Of a stretch of 64,000 nt of DNA, positions 61,483 through 64,000 are shown in pieces; position 1 is the first letter of the stretch; each line of letters begins with the position of its first letter. Source of the DNA: Coprobacter secundus (lineage in GTDB: Bacteria; Bacteroidota; Bacteroidia; Bacteroidales; Coprobacteraceae); NCBI GenBank assembly GCA_000803105.1, contig JTDA01000005.1:124001-188000 (forward strand), written 5' to 3'. A program made the position numbers and the translations under genes. The notes below the pieces were generated by a model, which was given only the letters and a program-made list of their open reading frames with translations, was not told the DNA's origin and ran no database searches.

Positions 61483-63618
61483 TTATGGAATAATTTTAAA
61501 TACGGTGTTCGATTTGTCTGTAATAATTTTCAACAAATAAATATTCCCAGGTTGTAGGTTTGCATAAAATGAATTACTTGGAAAAGATATTTGTTGATAT
61601 AGTACACCGGTAAGCGTATATATATATACTTTTTGTATTGTGTCTTCACAGAATAGCTGTATTCTGTTATCGTTTCTATTATATGAATATTGTATAGTTG
61701 ATTTTAGGGGAGTTTGTACAGATGTTTCTTGTTGTAGATATTTTAGTCCGGCCATAGCATCCAGTTTGCCCATGCCGAATCTTCCGTTATCTGCTTCTCC
61801 GGTATATGTATCATGATAAGCTGTATTTTTTATTATTTTTTTTACATCTTCAGCTGTCAGTTTTGGATTTATTTCCAACCATAAAGCTAATGTACCGGTT
61901 ACTACTGGAGTTGCCATAGAAGTTCCATTGGCTATACCCCAACTGTATTTGCGGTTGCTGGTTTCATCTGTTATCTGAAAAACTTTATATTCTGGTTTTA
62001 CTGAAAAACTTCCTGCATATGAACTGAATGAGGAAATGACAGTTGCTCCCGGAGCCACAACATCAGGTTTGATTCTATTATCATAAGTAGGACCTTTTCC
62101 TGATAAGGGATACAATTCTTGTTGTTTCCATTCAGCAATATGTTTATTCCCGTCTAAATCTTGGTAACATTGTCTGGAAACATAGGCTCCTACGGCGATG
62201 GGTTCATATCCGGTGGCTGTACAGGCAATAGTATAGTCTGTTGTTCCTTCTGTATACTCCTTTTCGCCTTTAGATGTGAAGTAGCCGTAATCACTGTTGA
62301 TCATATATTTCCCGGATTCAGAACTGAATGTTATTTCCCAGATTTCATTTTCTGGTTGGGTGTAAGACATCGTTATACGGAAGTTTGGGTTTCCGTTGGC
62401 ATTATTTGTAGAAGAGGAGATATTGATAAGTGCATCATTGTTCTCTTCAGTACCGAATTTTTCGAAACTTTTAGACCATGTTTCTCCACTGGTAAACGTT
62501 TGAGAAAATAAAGTAGAATGATTTGTCGTATTTTTTAGGGTTATGGTAAGTTGGTAGATATGTCCTTTTTCTCCTTGTATGAACAGATTATCCCTGCCAT
62601 AGCTGGGGGGAATCCAATAGCTTTTAGTCATTTGCTTATCCCCGAATATCCCGGCTAATGTTGATTTTCTGTCACCTTCATTGCCGGCAGCAATGGAAAG
62701 AAGTTTACCTTTTTGGCCTTTTAATAGTTGGTCTATGAGGACTGAAAAATTATCAGTACCATCTTTATATCCTAAGACTGTTCCGATACTTAGGTTTATT
62801 GATATAGGTTTTTGGGCGTTTTCAGCGTATTTTAGGAGGAAGTCTATTCCATCCATAATACCCTGTTCGGTTTTGTTTGTTGATACGAGAACTATGTCAG
62901 CTTCAGGAGCTACGCCTCTATAGGGGCCATCATAACTTCCGGCAGCTATACCGGTTACATGAGTGCCATGTGTATCGCCGGATAATTCCATATCTCTTTT
63001 GGCATTCGCAACATCTTCGGGTGTGTTATATACTATCCCATATCCATAGGGAGAATTGGTGGCTGAGAAGAAATTGTTTTGGTCCCAAACAGCCTGAATG
63101 CGGCATTTCCCATTATTATCTCGGAAATTAGGGTGTCCAAAATCCAGTCCGGCATCAATGATTCCTATTAGCACGTTTTTTCCTCGGTAGGGAGTGTTTA
63201 ACCCATTCGTACCATTGTAAGCTTCATCAATATGTGTGAAGATGCGTACGGAATCCATCATGAAGTGTATCTCTTGACCAGTATCTATTTCTAAAATATG
63301 GTGATCTTGGGCGATGGCTTCTAAATTTTTTATTGGGATTAGGGTCGTATAAAGATTGTTGTACCCGACGTTTATTTTTATATCATACGATTCACATAAC
63401 TTTTGGATGTTTGCGTCCGGGTGGAATCGCACATAAGCTTGTATATATTTAATTTTTGAAGAGCTTCGTGTATAGGGTGTAGTCTGGTATTGTTGTATTT
63501 TTAGCAGAGTGTTTGCTGTGTATTTGGGAGAATATTCTTTACAGATAACCTGTTTTTGAGCAGTTAATAAAAAACTGTATAAAAGGAATATAAGGATCAG
63601 TGTTGCTGGCTTTTTCAT
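61483..63618 (-). CDS. Secreted subtilisin-like serine protease (S8) with Por sorting domain
   Basis: A 711-residue exported peptidase. A signal peptide (LILIFLLYSFLLTAQ) and a pro-region to about residue 125 precede the S8 domain. The triad is visible: aspartate in IGIIDAGLDFGHPNF (about 154), histidine in DTHGTHVTGIAAG (about 218) and serine in GTSMATPVVTGTLALW (about 564). Between histidine and serine an insertion of about 200 residues forms extra beta structure. The last ~70 residues (IQLFCEDTIQKVYIYTLTGV, NIYLLKIITDKS) are a type IX secretion sorting domain, so it should reach the cell surface. It lies downstream of another sorting-domain gene separated by a strong terminator. Confidence 0.93.
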   Translation of the reverse strand: MKKPATLILIFLLYSFLLTAQKQVICKEYSPKYTANTLLKIQQYQTTPYTRSSSKIKYIQAYVRFHPDANIQKLCESYDIKINVGYNNLYTTLIPIKNLEAIAQDHHILEIDTGQEIHFMMDSVRIFTHIDEAYNGTNGLNTPYRGKNVLIGIIDAGLDFGHPNFRDNNGKCRIQAVWDQNNFFSATNSPYGYGIVYNTPEDVANAKRDMELSGDTHGTHVTGIAAGSYDGPYRGVAPEADIVLVSTNKTEQGIMDGIDFLLKYAENAQKPISINLSIGTVLGYKDGTDNFSVLIDQLLKGQKGKLLSIAAGNEGDRKSTLAGIFGDKQMTKSYWIPPSYGRDNLFIQGEKGHIYQLTITLKNTTNHSTLFSQTFTSGETWSKSFEKFGTEENNDALINISSSTNNANGNPNFRITMSYTQPENEIWEITFSSESGKYMINSDYGYFTSKGEKEYTEGTTDYTIACTATGYEPIAVGAYVSRQCYQDLDGNKHIAEWKQQELYPLSGKGPTYDNRIKPDVVAPGATVISSFSSYAGSFSVKPEYKVFQITDETSNRKYSWGIANGTSMATPVVTGTLALWLEINPKLTAEDVKKIIKNTAYHDTYTGEADNGRFGMGKLDAMAGLKYLQQETSVQTPLKSTIQYSYNRNDNRIQLFCEDTIQKVYIYTLTGVLYQQISFPSNSFYANLQPGNIYLLKIITDKSNTVFKIIP

Positions 63619-63645
63619 AGACCTTCGTAAGATAAAATATGATTT

Positions 63646-63709
63646 AATTATTTTAGGACGAAAAAGGAATCCATTATATAAAAACTATTCCTTTCGTCCT
63701 AAAATAATT
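63646..63709 (-). terminator. Strong terminator upstream of the subtilisin gene
   Basis: Perfect 18-base arms AATTATTTTAGGACGAAA (63646-63663) and TTTCGTCCTAAAATAATT (63692-63709) are extended by AGGAAT/ATTCC after a 2-base bulge. It lies 40 bases past the stop of the gene at 63749 and should end that transcript. Confidence 0.85.
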
Positions 63710-63748
63710 GGTTTGAATTATCGCTTTTGACAAAAATATAAGTATTCT

Positions 63749-64000
63749 TTATTTAATAATTACTTTATGGTTATATTTTTGTCCGTTAGATAGTATGGTA
63801 ACGATGTATAATCCTTTGTTGTCGAGAGTTATTGTTTTGTTGTCTATATTCTCGTTGACAATTATTTTTCCACTGATATCGGAGATGATAGCTTGACATG
63901 ATATTTCTGATTGTATATACAAGTTATGCCCTATAGCATATACGTTGATATTTGCTTTTTGTATGTTTTCCGTGCTTACAGGAGTAGGATCAACTTGCCA
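63749..64000 (-). CDS. C-terminal end of a Por/type IX sorting-domain protein (5' end outside window)
   Basis: Reading the minus strand from 64000 gives an open frame of 83 residues to a TAA at 63749-63751. The sequence ends with INVYAIGHNLYIQ, QAIISDISGKIIVNENI and LDNKGLYIVTILSNGQKYNH, the typical beta-sandwich type IX secretion C-terminal domain (type A). The main part of the protein lies beyond the window, so its function is unknown. It is transcribed toward the subtilisin gene and closed by a strong terminator. Confidence 0.85.
   Translation of the reverse strand, partial: WQVDPTPVSTENIQKANINVYAIGHNLYIQSEISCQAIISDISGKIIVNENIDNKTITLDNKGLYIVTILSNGQKYNHKVIIK

Noticed and set aside
1..64000. 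CRISPR arrays, tRNA or rRNA genes
   Set aside because: No regularly spaced repeat array, no cloverleaf-like sequence and no rRNA-like stretch was noticed on either strand.

Overview
The window looks like a low-G+C Bacteroidales chromosome from a gut-type organism. Evidence is a SusC/SusD pair, a one-protein hybrid two-component regulator, Bacteroidetes-type -7 boxes (TAnnTTTG), a choloylglycine hydrolase next to a 7-alpha-HSDH-like dehydrogenase, and type IX secretion (Por) C-terminal sorting domains on at least five proteins. Those sorting domains argue against Bacteroides proper and for a relative such as Barnesiellaceae, Dysgonomonadaceae or Tannerellaceae; the genus is inference.

Layout. 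1-1280: end of recN and rlmB. 1333-9726: an MFS sugar-type transporter, L-serine dehydratase, and a uronate module (uxaA, uxaB, a LacI regulator, divergent uxaC) with two matching CGTG-N6-CACG operator candidates between regulator and uxaC. 9981-14342: a 2-aminoethylphosphonate module (putative HTH regulator, DUF5690 MFS-like membrane protein, phnX, phnW). phnX carries an in-frame TGA that removes its last 32 codons. 14424-17028: a secreted nitroreductase and a secreted FAD oxidoreductase. 17394-40561: a polysaccharide utilization locus with hybrid regulator, SusC, SusD, a SUMF1-like lipoprotein, a giant lyase-like protein, GH105, a beta-helix protein and two large toroid-type secreted proteins. 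A 14-bp direct repeat with 21-bp period upstream of susC is the likely regulator site. GH105 and the uronate module together suggest a uronic-acid-containing glycan whose products feed uxaCBA.

40715-44380: malate dehydrogenase, a MarR/thioredoxin/DUF6132 operon with paired operators around its -7 box, and a flavin reductase plus B3/4-domain protein. About 44.4-55.8 kb: an integrated mobilizable element with tyrosine integrase, helicase/primase genes, a TTGTTGA-rich origin-like segment, a palindrome-rich oriT candidate, a MobV relaxase and two AT-rich cargo blocks. The first cargo block is one gene of unknown function on the opposite strand. The second holds a long nested hairpin, two lipoproteins and a membrane-anchored helicase IV-like protein with an inserted nuclease-like domain. 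After the element come a small-RNA candidate, a GH95 fucosidase, ung, the bile-acid gene pair, a subtilisin with a sorting domain, and the end of another sorting-domain protein.

The best candidates for something new are the helicase cargo block with its structured DNA/RNA, the unassigned secreted enzymes of the utilization locus, and the DUF5690 phosphonate module with its broken phnX. No tRNA, rRNA or CRISPR array was seen. All functional calls come from reading motifs; no database search was possible.
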